A stretch of DNA of 64,000 nucleotides from Loktanella sp. S4079 (GCF_000967725.1 NZ_JXYE01000002.1:1116001-1180000); one strand, 5' to 3'. Shown: positions 47,375 to 57,659, counted from the first letter of the stretch. Made by a program: numbers and translations. The notes: generated from the letters alone by a model not told the origin.

Positions 47375-49059
47375 GAGTGTTCTTCAGCCGCTGTTTCTGA
47401 CAGCGCCCGGTTCATCGCCTTGAGCGCATCGACCTGAAAAAGCGCACCCCACAGTTCTGGCGGGGTGTCTTCGCCCCCCAAAGTGACCACTGGAATATAA
47501 CCATAGCCCGCCTTTTCAAACATTGGCATCGCTTGTTCTAGGGTCGCATTCCCATCGATATAGACCCCTTCGCGGATCAAATCCCAGCAACCATCTTCTG
47601 GCGCGGCACGTGGGGTGTCTGCCGGGCGCATAACGCTTGAGACCTTGAATGTCGCCAGCAGGTAAGCCTGCGGACCTGCAGCAAGATGGACATTGCGGCG
47701 CTCCAATTGCGTCAAAAAGAACGACCGGTCCACCAGACGCGACGCCAAGGCGGTCGAGAGCGATACAGCAACCATCACCGCAAGGCCTGTCTGCCAGTCA
47801 CCTGTCAGTTCAAACACGATTAAGGTGGTCGAGATTGGTGCACCCAGTACAGCCGCCGAGACGGCCCCCATTCCTGCCAGCGCATAGAGTGTCCCCTCGC
47901 CCGAAACCGTCGGAAAAATCGCTGTCGCGATAGCACCAAATGCCAGTCCAGTCAGCGCGCCGACCATTAACGAGGGTGAGAACACGCCGCCGCCCATGCG
48001 CCCCCCCATCGTGATTGCGACTGCCACGACCTTGAGCACGCCAAACGTGATCGCCTCGCGCAGCAATAGATCGCCCTGTAGTGCAGCAGATGTCGTTTCA
48101 TACCCAACGCCAATAATATGCGGCCACCAAATCGCGATAATCCCGAGCAATGCCCCAGCGATGGCGGGCCGTAAGAACCGGGGCAAGCCCGTTTCACGTT
48201 GAACGTAGGAACCGAAATCATCTGCCCAAAAGATGGCCTTCATCAAGATGACGGCCACGAGGCCGCACACCAATCCAAGGATCAAGAATGCTGGCAGCTC
48301 GACGTAGAACGCGAGGGCGTTTTGCACCGGCAGAACAAATTCGGTGACATCCCCAAACGCAAGGCGGTTAATCACGGTTCCTGCGACCGATGCGATCACA
48401 ATCGGCGCAAAGGCGTGGACAGCAAAATGGCGTAACACAACCTCGAGTGCAAACAGCGCACCAGCGATGGGCGCATTAAAGCTGGCCGAGACAGCGGCCG
48501 CAACAGCGCACCCCAATAGATCACGGCCGGTAATCCCGTTTGCATTGAGCCAACGACAAACAATCGTCGACAGGACTGCTGCGAGGTGCACGACTGGCCC
48601 TTCGCGTCCTGTTGATCCACCCGATGAAAGCGTCAGCAACGATGCGACCGCAGATGCCAAGCCGCGTCTGACCTCGACCCGCCCCTCGGCGAGGGCGGCA
48701 CCCTCGATCACATCAGCGACCGAACGGACGCGCCCATCATCGGTAAAGCGGTCTAAAATAATCCCGACCACAAGCCCACCAATGACGGGGATAAAGATGA
48801 TCTGATACCACGCCAGCCCCGCGATAAAGCTATGCAATCGGGTAATATCGTCGGTGCCATATAGGGTCGATTGCAGATGCTCGATCCCAAGGCGAAACAG
48901 TAGCGCCGCAAACCCAGCCGCGATCCCAATTGCCAGCGCGATGAACCAAAATTGTATTTGCGTTGGACCGCGCGTCTTGACCACGCGCGCTGCGTCATAA
49001 CAAGCGGTACGCGCGTCGTTGACCCCTTGTCGCAGCAAAGATTTAATTGGCTCGCCCAT
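47371..49059 (-). CDS. ClC-family chloride channel/transporter with CBS domains
   Basis: A 562-residue ClC protein with about 16-18 membrane helices followed by a C-terminal CBS pair (from about residue 460, VSSVMRPADTPRAAP and TLEQAMPMFEKAGYGYIPVV). The anion-path signature GSTGREGPVVHLAAV carries the gating Glu, and the later GAPISTTLIVFELTGDW is typical of ClC. Most bacterial members exchange Cl- for H+, but without a reliable view of the proton-site Glu I cannot tell exchanger from channel. CBS domains may bind adenine nucleotides. It converges on the DUF427 gene, sharing TTAA at the stops. Confidence 0.93.
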   Translation of the reverse strand: MGEPIKSLLRQGVNDARTACYDAARVVKTRGPTQIQFWFIALAIGIAAGFAALLFRLGIEHLQSTLYGTDDITRLHSFIAGLAWYQIIFIPVIGGLVVGIILDRFTDDGRVRSVADVIEGAALAEGRVEVRRGLASAVASLLTLSSGGSTGREGPVVHLAAVLSTIVCRWLNANGITGRDLLGCAVAAAVSASFNAPIAGALFALEVVLRHFAVHAFAPIVIASVAGTVINRLAFGDVTEFVLPVQNALAFYVELPAFLILGLVCGLVAVILMKAIFWADDFGSYVQRETGLPRFLRPAIAGALLGIIAIWWPHIIGVGYETTSAALQGDLLLREAITFGVLKVVAVAITMGGRMGGGVFSPSLMVGALTGLAFGAIATAIFPTVSGEGTLYALAGMGAVSAAVLGAPISTTLIVFELTGDWQTGLAVMVAVSLSTALASRLVDRSFFLTQLERRNVHLAAGPQAYLLATFKVSSVMRPADTPRAAPEDGCWDLIREGVYIDGNATLEQAMPMFEKAGYGYIPVVTLGGEDTPPELWGALFQVDALKAMNRALSETAAEEHS

Positions 49060-49378
49060 GCTGCTGGCTCTTCCTACCTAAACTTCCGACTTTGGCGTGT
49101 CGGTGCACCCGTAAAGCAATCATCGTTAGGTTCGGTTTATGACATCGCAGAAGCCCGTCCAACTGCTTTGTCTGCGAAGATCCGTAACTGTGGCAAAGCT
49201 GACCTAGGGGAACGATTCGTAGGGGTTGAGCCCCCAGCCATGCGCTATCGCATATGGAATAGTTCGCAAATCACGCCTTCTTCACGGAAATATGAGCAAT
49301 ATTACGCAACGTTGTGAAAATTCAATAATGGCTATGCAAAATACACAACCCAAACGCATAACATCTCATAGTTGCAAT

Positions 49379-49393
49379 GTGAATCACATTCAC
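49379..49393. repeat. 15-bp inverted repeat (6-3-6)
   Basis: GTGAAT, CAC, ATTCAC: a perfect inverted repeat in the AT-richer part of the interval between the ClC gene and recN. Operator-sized; no obvious promoter partner. Confidence 0.4.
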
Positions 49394-49560
49394 TAACAAT
49401 CGCAGATTGCGAACGTCCTCCTAAATTGAATATTCTCAATGTTTGTAACTAAATAGTGATAAAACCGTGATGAAACGCCCAAACGCTGGAAGATAGCTTA
49501 TTTATCAGGCGTTTTGTGCCGTTCTCCTCATAATTGCACATTTACGCATACAGCCATTAG

Positions 49561-49575
49561 GTCATAAGCTATGAC
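49561..49575. repeat. 15-bp inverted repeat (6-3-6)
   Basis: GTCATA, AGC, TATGAC: a second perfect 6-3-6 inverted repeat in the same interval, 168 bases to the right of the first and of different sequence. Confidence 0.4.
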
Positions 49576-49854
49576 ATACTTTGGGACAGGTTGAAGTCCA
49601 ACTTCGCACTCTGTTAGACACAAGTTATGGGGTATTTGGCCTCGCGTAGTAATGAGTGTCAGGGACCGACAGAGCGTTGCGCAACGTCTTCCCTCGTTAC
49701 AGAAAGGATCGTTTGCGAACCTTTCTCAGGACAAATTACAAAGGCGTGTCACGGAGGTGAGTGGCTGTGATATGCGCGTTAAGAGTGGGTCGGGTAACCA
49801 AGTTTCTAAGGGTGGGGTGTACGTGTTGTCGCGCTGCGGCGGTGCTCTCCGCCC

Positions 49855-51519
49855 TTAATTTGTTTTTGGATCACTCGAAATTAGCGACAGCGCTGCGGCA
49901 CGTGCCGCATCAGTAACCCGATCACCAGAAATCATTCGTGCAATCTCATCAACGCGCGCCGCGTGATCTAGCGGAACAACGGTGGACAGCGTTTCATCCG
50001 CGCTCTGACGTTTTTCGACACGCCAGTGATACCCGCCAAGTGCAGCAACCTGCGGTGAATGTGTCACGACAAGCACCTGACCTCCATCTGCCAGTTCTGC
50101 CAAGCGGCGCCCTACTGCATCAGCAGTCGCGCCCCCTACCCCACGGTCGATCTCATCAAAGATCATCGTTAACCCGGCATCGGACTGGGTGAGGCATACC
50201 TTCAACGCGAGCAAAAAGCGGCTAAGTTCACCACCTGAGGCGATTTTATTTAGCGGGCCGGCGGGTGCGCCGGGGTTAGTCGCAACAGTAAAGGCAACCG
50301 CATCTGCGCCATCTGGGCCAGGCTCGCAAGGGCTCACTTGGGTTGCGAACACCGCGCGCTCCATTTTGAGCGGCGCGAGTTCAGCGCTCATCGCAGCATC
50401 CAGTGCCGTGGCAGCCTTTGTCCGCTTTGCAGTAAGCTGTTCCGCCGCCGCATCATAGATAGCTTGGGCTGTTTGCAAATTACCCCTGAGTGTTTGAAGG
50501 TCACGCGCCCCGTCATCCAAGACAGACAACCGCGCCCGCAATCCGTCGGCAAATTGACTTAGTTCATCAGCGAGAACACCGTGCTTACGGGCGAGGCCGC
50601 GAATAGCAAACAGGCGTTCCTCTACCTCTTCCAGTTCAGCGGTATTGAACGATAGCGAATCGAGGCAGTTGGCGATGCCACTTTGTGCTTCGTCCAGATT
50701 GATCATCACCTGTTCGATCGCGCCCAACGGCTCATCCAGTTGACCTTCGGCCTTGTCAGCAACCCCCACGAGCCATCGGGATGCGTCGCTCACCAAACCT
50801 TCAGCGCCATTGAGGCCCAGGGCCTCGGCGGCGCGGCTAATATCGGTTCGGATCTTCTCTGCGGCCTGCATGAGGCGGCGTTGTGTATCTAGCTTGGCCT
50901 CCTCTCCCGCTTCGGGGGACAGCGCGTCGAGTTCACCAACCGCGTGACGTAGATATTCTTCCTCGGCTTGCGCCTCTGCAATCCGTGCTTCTGCGTCGTC
51001 TAGGGCCTTTTGGGCCGCTGAGAGCTGACGCCATGCCTCGCGCGCTTTAGCGATATCTGCATCTAGACCAGCGTATGTATCCAGCATCTGACGATGCCCG
51101 CGCGGATTGAGAAGCCCACGATCATCATGCTGGCCGTGCAATTCGACAAGAGTCTCAGAAACCTTGCGCAGCACCTCGCCGCTGACGCGTCGATCATTCA
51201 CCCATGCCGTTTTACGACCATCCCGCGTATTCACGCGGCGCAGAATGAGTTCATCTTCGGCAGTGATACCCGCCTCTTCCAAGACAGCGCTTGCCGGATG
51301 GCCATTAGGCAGATCAAACCATGCGGTCACTTCGCCCTGATCAGCACCTTGGCGGACCAGTTCAGCCCGGCCACGCCAGCCCAAGACAAAACCTAGGGAA
51401 TCGAGCAAGATCGACTTGCCCGCGCCAGTTTCACCCGTGAGAACATTCAATCCCGGCTGAAACGCAAGCTCGAGCCGGTCGATGATCAGCATATCCCGGA
51501 TATCAAGACCGCGTAACAT
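49855..51519 (-). CDS. recN: DNA repair protein RecN
   Basis: RecN is an SMC-like ATPase that helps repair double-strand breaks. The 554-residue product has Walker A in LTGETGAGKSILLDSLG (residues ~28-44), a long central coiled-coil region (~155-365), and the C-terminal signature plus Walker B SGGELSRFLLALK and LTMIFDEIDRGVGG. It lies 24 bases downstream of bamD, as in many Rhodobacterales, where recN closes the ftsZ-lpxC-bamD-recN series. I see no LexA-type site directly before it. Confidence 0.96.
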   Translation of the reverse strand: MLRGLDIRDMLIIDRLELAFQPGLNVLTGETGAGKSILLDSLGFVLGWRGRAELVRQGADQGEVTAWFDLPNGHPASAVLEEAGITAEDELILRRVNTRDGRKTAWVNDRRVSGEVLRKVSETLVELHGQHDDRGLLNPRGHRQMLDTYAGLDADIAKAREAWRQLSAAQKALDDAEARIAEAQAEEEYLRHAVGELDALSPEAGEEAKLDTQRRLMQAAEKIRTDISRAAEALGLNGAEGLVSDASRWLVGVADKAEGQLDEPLGAIEQVMINLDEAQSGIANCLDSLSFNTAELEEVEERLFAIRGLARKHGVLADELSQFADGLRARLSVLDDGARDLQTLRGNLQTAQAIYDAAAEQLTAKRTKAATALDAAMSAELAPLKMERAVFATQVSPCEPGPDGADAVAFTVATNPGAPAGPLNKIASGGELSRFLLALKVCLTQSDAGLTMIFDEIDRGVGGATADAVGRRLAELADGGQVLVVTHSPQVAALGGYHWRVEKRQSADETLSTVVPLDHAARVDEIARMISGDRVTDAARAAALSLISSDPKTN

Positions 51520-51543
51520 TAGAGCACCCGCGCCTGCGTTATC

Positions 51544-52392
51544 CTAGAGCCATTCACCGCGCAGCACCTGTCTGTAAATCGACGCCAGCCAGTTATCACC
51601 GGATACCTCAGCAGATAGCCCCTGCCCGGTTAGCTGTGCATAGCTGGTTTCATACCACTCGGTCGCACGATAGTTGTGACCCAAAATCGCCCCAGCGCTT
51701 TGCGCTTCGGCAACCAAACCGAGCGACAGATAACACTCCACCAAACGGTGCAATGCCTCGGGCGTGTGAATTGTCGTCTGGAAATCCTCTACAACGGTGC
51801 GGAACCGGTTCGCCGCAGCAGCGTAGTGACCACGCTTGAGATAATAGCGCCCAACTTCCATTTCCTTGGCAGCAAGATGATCAAAGGCAAGATCAAACTT
51901 TAGAATAGCGCTTCGCGCATATTCGCTATCTGGGTAGCGTTCGATCACAGCACGCAGGGCCTGCAGCGCCTGAAAGGTCAGCCCCTGATCACGGCCCACT
52001 TCGTCGATCTGATCGTAGTATGACAGTGCCAGCAAATAGGCGGCATATGGCGCGTCCTGCTCGGCTGGATAGAAATCCAAGAAACGCTGCGCCGAGGCGC
52101 GGCTATTTTCGTAATCCCCATCACGGTGATAGGCATACGCCTGCATAATCAGTGCGCGTTGGGCAAATTCTGAATAGGGATAGAGCCGCTCAATCTCGCC
52201 AAACGTATACGCCGCATCGTCGGGGTTACCTTCATTGATTTGGCGTTCGCCGCGCTGATAGATTTCCTCGGCCGTCATTGCATCCAATGGCTGCCCAATC
52301 CGTTCACCGCCACATGCGCCCAGCAACAGCAAAGAAAGGGCAGCGCCAGAGACCGTAACGCGACGGCGAAGATTTTCCAACATGGCAGACAT
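51544..52392 (-). CDS. bamD: Outer membrane protein assembly factor BamD
   Basis: BamD is the essential lipoprotein of the BAM complex, which folds and inserts outer-membrane beta-barrels. The 282-residue product has a lipoprotein signal ending in lipobox LLGAC with acylated Cys27, then TPR-type helical repeats (EIYQRGERQINEGNPDDAAY, RALIMQAYAYHRDGDYENS, YAAYLLALSYYDQI, GRYYLKRGHYAAAANRF). The C-terminus is longer than in E. coli. I start at the ATG at 52392, which has GAGG upstream; ATG 52383 is an alternative and a longer frame from 52446 lacks a signal start. It stands between lpxC and recN. Confidence 0.93.
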   Translation of the reverse strand: MSAMLENLRRRVTVSGAALSLLLLGACGGERIGQPLDAMTAEEIYQRGERQINEGNPDDAAYTFGEIERLYPYSEFAQRALIMQAYAYHRDGDYENSRASAQRFLDFYPAEQDAPYAAYLLALSYYDQIDEVGRDQGLTFQALQALRAVIERYPDSEYARSAILKFDLAFDHLAAKEMEVGRYYLKRGHYAAAANRFRTVVEDFQTTIHTPEALHRLVECYLSLGLVAEAQSAGAILGHNYRATEWYETSYAQLTGQGLSAEVSGDNWLASIYRQVLRGEWL

Positions 52393-52516
52393 TACTGCGA
52401 CCTCATACTGAATACGCGCTTGTACCGCGCGTCTCTTATTGTCCATAGGTCTAACATAGAAAAATGAGGGGCAAAATGCCTTTTGAACACGCTGTGATCA
52501 ACTGTTCGGTGATGCG

Positions 52517-53434
52517 CTATGCAACTGCGTGTAAATCAGCGTGACTGACACCTACACCGGGTAGCCGCGCCGCGATCTTCGCGTCACAATTGACGTAACG
52601 CCAAGACGAAGCGTCTGAGAACAGCGCGCGCAACAGGCGGTTGGTCATGGCATGCCCGGCCCGCACCCCTGTGTAACGCCCAAGGATCGGGGCGCCAGCA
52701 GTGTAGAGATCACCCAATGCGTCCAACATCTTATGGCGCACCGCCTCGTCCGAATGGCGCAGACCGCCTGGAGTAAGCACCAGATCGCCATCAACTACGA
52801 CTGCGTTTTCCATGGTCCCGCCAAGAGCAAGCCCCTGCGCACGCATCGCGTCGACATCAGCCGAGCGACAGAAGGTCCGGCTATCGCATAGTTCACGCAC
52901 AAATGTGCCATTCGCCATGTTCAGCGTCTTGTGCTGTTTGCCAATCGCGCCATCGGCAAAATCAATAGCAAAGTCGATTTGCAAAGATGTCGATGGCGAA
53001 AGCTGCGCAAAAGCGTCCCCTTCCTCGACTGAAACCTCTTTGAGAATTTCAATCGCCCGCAAGGGCGCTGTCAGTTGGGTCAGGCCAGTGTCCACAATTC
53101 CGCGCACGAAACTGGCCGCCGACCCATCAAGAATTGGAACCTCAGGCCCATCAATATCAATAAGCGCATTGTGTACGCCGCATCCAGCGAGCGCCGCCAT
53201 AAGGTGTTCGATGGTTGAGACAATGACACCTGCGTCATTGGTCAAACGTGTATTAAGCGGAGAAACAACAACGCGATCCCAGCGCGCAATCAACTGTGGC
53301 TGTCCCGACAAATCCACGCGGCGAAACACAATCCCGCTATTGGCCGAAGCTGGATTCAATACAACTGAAACCGGACGTCCCGTGTGGAGCCCTGTACCAT
53401 CAAATGAAACTTTGGTTTTCAGTGTCGTTTGCAC
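52517..53434 (-). CDS. lpxC: UDP-3-O-acyl-N-acetylglucosamine deacetylase
   Basis: LpxC removes the acetyl group from UDP-3-O-acyl-GlcNAc with Zn2+, the first committed step of lipid A synthesis. The 305-residue product starts MQTTLKTKVSFDGTGLHTGR. The first zinc His is in STIEHLMAALAGCGVHNA; the others, His and Asp, are in VRHKMLDALGDLYTAG. The catalytic His is in AGHAMTNRLL. It follows ftsZ but is separated from it by a strong terminator and about 215 bases, so it should have its own promoter; ACGTTAACGT, a 10-bp palindrome, lies just upstream near 53455-53466. Confidence 0.96.
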   Translation of the reverse strand: MQTTLKTKVSFDGTGLHTGRPVSVVLNPASANSGIVFRRVDLSGQPQLIARWDRVVVSPLNTRLTNDAGVIVSTIEHLMAALAGCGVHNALIDIDGPEVPILDGSAASFVRGIVDTGLTQLTAPLRAIEILKEVSVEEGDAFAQLSPSTSLQIDFAIDFADGAIGKQHKTLNMANGTFVRELCDSRTFCRSADVDAMRAQGLALGGTMENAVVVDGDLVLTPGGLRHSDEAVRHKMLDALGDLYTAGAPILGRYTGVRAGHAMTNRLLRALFSDASSWRYVNCDAKIAARLPGVGVSHADLHAVA

Positions 53435-53580
53435 GATGTGCGCACCTAATTATTCTTACGTTAACGTTAGGGATAGATTGCCGCGGCGCTTGGCTCAACT
53501 CACTCTTTACAACGGGTTGAAACATGCAGGGGCAAATTTATGGCCAGAATGGGACACAGCCGACAAACCATTCATTTCAA

Positions 53581-53610
53581 AAGAAAAAGGGCCGCGAATT
53601 GCGGCCCTTT
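53581..53610 (-). terminator. Rho-independent terminator of ftsZ
   Basis: A 10-bp perfect stem (AAAGGGCCGC with GCGGCCCTTT), loop of five bases, then TTCTT on the minus strand after the T-rich stem end. It starts 42 bases after the ftsZ stop and separates ftsZ from lpxC. Confidence 0.88.
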
Positions 53611-53651
53611 GATCAATCCAAACCTTGCGTCAGACAAGGAATGTTACAGCA

Positions 53652-55253
53652 TTAATTCGCCTGGCGACGCAGGAACGCAGGAATTTCGATGCGCTCGTGG
53701 TCTTCGTTTGGATCAGCTTCTTGGTGCAGCGGTGTGACCTGAGGCTGCGCGCGCGCAGGCTGTTGGGCTGCGGCTTCGGCCTGTGCACCAGTCATGCGGT
53801 TGATCAAAGAATTGATCCCAAACCGGGGCTTTTCGGCCTCGTCCATCGCAGGTGCTGCGGCCTGTTGTGGCTGCTGATCAGCTTGCTTTGGAGTGCGATT
53901 CACAGCGGCCTGCAAACGTGCCAGTGCCTCTGGTGATGGGGTGCCGGGAGCGCGTGGCGCTACAAAGCTGTCAGCCTCGGTCAGCGTTGGCTCTGGACGT
54001 GGCGTATAAGCTGGTGGCGGCAGATCATCGACAGTTGGCTGCTGGGGTGCGGGCTGCGGAGCGACCGCTTGCTCAACCACTTGCGGCTGCGGCGCTGGCG
54101 CTGCAGGCATCTCAAGGTCTTGGAACAATGTGCGCTCTTCTTGCACGGGCGCTTCTACAGCAACTGGTGCTGGCGCAGGCGCTGGTGCTGGAGTTTCTGC
54201 AACGGGCGCTGATGTCTCAGCAGAGACAGATTGAGCCAAAGGTGCAGCCATAGAACGACGTGGCAAAGGTGTGTCGGCATTGCTGACAGTTGCGTCAATA
54301 CCTGTCGCCACAACAGAAACGCGCATTTTGCCTTCCATGCTAGTGTCGAGAGTCGAACCAACAATGATGTTTGCTTCTGGGTCGACTTTCTCGCGGATTT
54401 TGTTTGCCGCTTCGTCCAGTTCAAACAGTGTCAGGTCATGCGAACCAGTGATGTTGATCAGAACGCCACGCGCACCTTCTAGGCTGATTTCATCCAGCAG
54501 CGGGTTCGCAATAGCTTTTTCAGCGGCTTGGATCGCGCGGCTTTCGCCCTCGGCCTCGCCTGTACCCATCATCGCTTTGCCCATTTCGTCCATCACGGCA
54601 CGCACGTCAGCAAAGTCGAGGTTGATCAGGCCCGGACGGACCATCAGGTCGGTGACGCCTTTGACACCTTGGTACAAAACATCATCCGCCAAAGCAAAGG
54701 CTTCGGTGAATGTGGTGTTTTCATTCGCAAGGCGGAACAGGTTTTGGTTCGGAATGATGATCAGCGTATCAACAACCTTTTGCAGCGCCTCAATGCCTGC
54801 ATCCGCTTGCTTCATCCGCTTGCCGCCTTCGAATTGGAACGGCTTAGTCACGACACCAACGGTCAGAACACCCAATTCACGCGCAGCTTGGGCGATAATT
54901 GGCGCAGCACCTGTACCGGTCCCACCGCCCATACCGGCAGTGATAAAGCACATATGTGCCCCAGCTAGGTGATCAACGATTTGTTCGATGCTTTCTTCGG
55001 CAGCTGCGGCACCAACGGTTGCGCGCGCGCCAGCGCCCAGACCTTCGGTAACCTTAAGGCCCATTTGAATTTTTTGCTCAGAGCGCGACTGCTGAAGCGC
55101 CTGCGCATCTGTGTTGGCAACGACGAATTCAACGCCCTCAAGCGCCTTTTCGATCATGTTGTTTACGGCGTTACCACCTGCACCACCCACACCAAATACT
55201 GTGATACGTGGTTTCAGTTCTTCATGCCCCGGAAGGGAGAGATTCAATGTCAT
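53652..55253 (-). CDS. ftsZ: Cell division protein FtsZ
   Basis: FtsZ is the tubulin-like GTPase that forms the division ring. The 533-residue product has the N-terminal [13 protein letters not shown], the tubulin signature GGGTGTG at 109-115, and the T7-type loop [11 protein letters not shown] with catalytic Asp. After the GTPase (~residue 325) comes an unusually long linker, about 190 residues rich in Pro, Ala, Gln and Val, and then the conserved C-terminal peptide around [14 protein letters not shown] that binds FtsA and other partners. Long linkers are usual in Alphaproteobacteria. It is 175 bases downstream of ftsA and has its own terminator. Confidence 0.98.
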   Translation of the reverse strand: MTLNLSLPGHEELKPRITVFGVGGAGGNAVNNMIEKALEGVEFVVANTDAQALQQSRSEQKIQMGLKVTEGLGAGARATVGAAAAEESIEQIVDHLAGAHMCFITAGMGGGTGTGAAPIIAQAARELGVLTVGVVTKPFQFEGGKRMKQADAGIEALQKVVDTLIIIPNQNLFRLANENTTFTEAFALADDVLYQGVKGVTDLMVRPGLINLDFADVRAVMDEMGKAMMGTGEAEGESRAIQAAEKAIANPLLDEISLEGARGVLINITGSHDLTLFELDEAANKIREKVDPEANIIVGSTLDTSMEGKMRVSVVATGIDATVSNADTPLPRRSMAAPLAQSVSAETSAPVAETPAPAPAPAPVAVEAPVQEERTLFQDLEMPAAPAPQPQVVEQAVAPQPAPQQPTVDDLPPPAYTPRPEPTLTEADSFVAPRAPGTPSPEALARLQAAVNRTPKQADQQPQQAAAPAMDEAEKPRFGINSLINRMTGAQAEAAAQQPARAQPQVTPLHQEADPNEDHERIEIPAFLRRQAN

Positions 55254-55428
55254 AACTCGATCCGCCTGTTTTTATGAACCCGTCCCACCGGGCTTTTGAC
55301 TGATTATTAGGACCATCTTAACTGGGTGATGCCGAAAGGTCACGGGAAAAACACAAAATAGCCACCAAATCTGGACAAATTTTATTCGATCCCCGCTTGA
55401 TTTCGGCTTGTCGGCAAAATGTTGCGCA

Positions 55429-56763
55429 TTACCAGTTGTCTTTGAACCATTTTACAGCACGTTTCAGCGATCTGGCAGGGTAACGATCGGCTGGAATCTC
55501 AAAATCCCACCACTCGTCCTGCGGGTTCGCCGCAAAAAGCGACAGACCAACCGCGCTCGAGAACGCCGGGCCAATCGCGGCCTGCGGCAGACCCTGCACA
55601 CGCAACGGACGACCGAGCCGGACCTGCTGGCCCAAAATCTTGCTTGCGAGGCCATCAAGCCCCGGTATTTGGCTACCACCACCGGTCAGCACGATTTGCT
55701 GGCTGGGCAGATGCTCAAATCCGGCGGCGTCAAGCCGTGCGCGGACCTCTTCGAGAATTTCCTCAACACGTGGACGCATAATTCCGATTAACTCGGCACG
55801 GCTCACGGTGCGACGGTCATGTTCCCAATCGCCTGTCTCGCCGCCCGTTTCGATCATCTCGCGATCGTCCATACCGGTTGCGACGACACCACCATAAAAG
55901 GTCTTGATCCGTTCGGCCGTCGCCGCAGGGATCTGCAGGCCCATCGAAATATCAGAGGTCACATGATCGCCGCCCATGCGCACGGAATCCGCATAGATCA
56001 TGTGCTTTTTCATAAAGACCGAAATGCCCGTAGACCCGCCACCAAGATCAATACAGGCCGCGCCCAATTCTTGCTCGTCCTCAACCAAAGACGACATGCC
56101 AGATACATAAGCCGAGGACGCCAAACCGGCGAGCTCAAGATCACAGCGTTTGATACAGTAGAACAGATTTTGGAGCGCAACCGAATCCACGGTCAACATG
56201 TGCATATCAGTCGTCAGACGGTTACCAATCTGGCCACGCGGATCAGCAAGCCCCGACCGATGATCCAGCGCAAAGTTCACTGGCTGCGCATGCAGAACCT
56301 CGCGATCACTACCGTAGTCAGGCACATCGCAATTCGCCATGACTTGGCTGATGTCTTGCTCTGTGACCATGCCCCCAGACACATCAAGAGCACCGTCCAA
56401 CCCATATGACCGAGGCCGACCACCCGAAAGTGATGCGATCACGTGATCAACACGTACTTTGGCCATTTTCTGCGCTGCCTGTACGACAGTCCGAATAGCA
56501 CGTTCAGTTTCTTGCATGGCTTCGATTTCGCCAAAGCGCACACCGCGTGACCGCGTTGTCGCAGCACCAATCACGCGAAATTGCGATTGGCCCGCCATTG
56601 AACCAACACCATCGACGCTTTTGAACTGTTCCGGGCCATCAAAGCGCAACACAAGGCAGGCAATTTTTGATGTGCCCACATCCAAAATTGCCACCACGCC
56701 GCGCTGCATTGCCGCTTTGCGCATTTGACGCATCGCGCGCTGATTATCGTATACGTCGCCCAT
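55429..56763 (-). CDS. ftsA: Cell division protein FtsA
   Basis: FtsA is the actin-like protein that ties the FtsZ ring to the inner membrane. The 444-residue product has the phosphate-1 motif AILDVGTSKIACLVL, the phosphate-2 region ACIDLGGGSTGISVFM, the adenosine motif IVLTGGGSQIPGL, and a C-terminal amphipathic helix (SLKRAVKWFKDNW) for membrane binding. The SHS2 1C subdomain lies between. Its ATG overlaps the ftsQ stop by one base (TAATG), so the two are coupled. Confidence 0.97.
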   Translation of the reverse strand: MGDVYDNQRAMRQMRKAAMQRGVVAILDVGTSKIACLVLRFDGPEQFKSVDGVGSMAGQSQFRVIGAATTRSRGVRFGEIEAMQETERAIRTVVQAAQKMAKVRVDHVIASLSGGRPRSYGLDGALDVSGGMVTEQDISQVMANCDVPDYGSDREVLHAQPVNFALDHRSGLADPRGQIGNRLTTDMHMLTVDSVALQNLFYCIKRCDLELAGLASSAYVSGMSSLVEDEQELGAACIDLGGGSTGISVFMKKHMIYADSVRMGGDHVTSDISMGLQIPAATAERIKTFYGGVVATGMDDREMIETGGETGDWEHDRRTVSRAELIGIMRPRVEEILEEVRARLDAAGFEHLPSQQIVLTGGGSQIPGLDGLASKILGQQVRLGRPLRVQGLPQAAIGPAFSSAVGLSLFAANPQDEWWDFEIPADRYPARSLKRAVKWFKDNW

Positions 56764-57659
56764 TAGTTGCCTGCCCCATTGGTGGTTATATTTTCGTTGA
56801 CCCGGCGCAATGCGGCCACGGCCTCTTCGTTCATACGCAGAGTTGGGCGCTGCGCGTTGCGCATATCCACCACAACGACATCTCTCTCGAGCATGTCTTG
56901 CGCGTCATTCAATGCGATCACCCGATCAAGCGCAGCGACGGCCCCCGTTGCGGGCAGCATGATCCGCTGATCACGATCCAGCACAATATCCCAGCGCCGT
57001 TCGCCCATACGGACCAACCCGCGAACACGTTCCTGCAAGGGCCCTGCCCCGGCATATAGCGCAAGCGCCTCAGCAATATGCTGTTCTGCGCCATCTCCCG
57101 CGATCAGTGGCAAATCCAACCGATCAGACCGTGACGTCACAGTGCCCGAAACAATACCGCCGCCGTCGATCAACCGCAGATCCGCCCCATCACGCCAAAG
57201 CGCGGCAGGCACACGCGGTGTCAACCGCACTTCAAGCGTCCCGGCAGCACCAACGCGCACGCTGGCAGATTGAACGGGGTCCAATGCCTCAATGGTGCGG
57301 CGCGTTTCTTCGAGATCCAGATCAAAAGACGACACAGGGTATTCTTTGGGAAGCAGATCGATCACCCGTGTCATGGTTTCCTGATCCGCGCCAGTGATGG
57401 TCATTGCCTTAACCATGAACTGTGGACGCTGCTGGAAACGCTGCTTGGTGCTTTCGATCTGCGCCATCAACGCAGCGCGATTTTCTGGTTGTGAAAAATG
57501 TGATCCCGCAATCGAAGCAATCAAAAGGATTGGCACGCCAATCCGCATGGTTGCCCGAAAGCCGGGCGTCAAAAGCAATCGCTGATACCGATAGCCCAAT
57601 CGCGACGGCGCCGGATCATGTGGAACAGCCGCGGCTGGACGACGGATCAAACTTCGCAT
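56763..57659 (-). CDS. ftsQ: Cell division protein FtsQ
   Basis: FtsQ is a bitopic membrane protein that links FtsB/FtsL to the division ring. The 298-residue product has a cytoplasmic N-terminal part, one helix (~37-55, MRIGVPILLIASIAGSHF), a POTRA domain (~80-150, VKAMTITGADQETMTRVIDL) and the FtsQ beta domain. I start at the ATG at 57659, which has GGAGG eight bases upstream; a longer frame begins at a TTG (57680). The ribosome site lies within the tail of the vestigial ddl frame, which overlaps ftsQ by 13 bases. Confidence 0.95.
   Translation of the reverse strand: MRSLIRRPAAAVPHDPAPSRLGYRYQRLLLTPGFRATMRIGVPILLIASIAGSHFSQPENRAALMAQIESTKQRFQQRPQFMVKAMTITGADQETMTRVIDLLPKEYPVSSFDLDLEETRRTIEALDPVQSASVRVGAAGTLEVRLTPRVPAALWRDGADLRLIDGGGIVSGTVTSRSDRLDLPLIAGDGAEQHIAEALALYAGAGPLQERVRGLVRMGERRWDIVLDRDQRIMLPATGAVAALDRVIALNDAQDMLERDVVVVDMRNAQRPTLRMNEEAVAALRRVNENITTNGAGN

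Larger units (their letters stand above)
49060..49854. other. Long gene-free interval between the ClC gene and recN
   Basis: A gap of 795 bases with no convincing gene. From about 49310 to 49560 it is clearly AT-richer than the surroundings. It contains two 15-bp palindromes (49379-49393, 49561-49575) and a long-loop stem (AAACGCC at 49473, GGCGTTT at 49508). Near its right end GGCGG..CCGCC followed by a T-rich stretch running into the last codons of recN resembles a terminator for a plus-strand transcript. An unannotated small RNA is possible but not shown. Confidence 0.5.

Noticed and set aside
49652..49858. 68-codon plus-strand frame next to the recN stop
   Set aside because: No family resemblance, basic and low in hydrophobic order, no good ribosome site, and it overlaps the end of recN.
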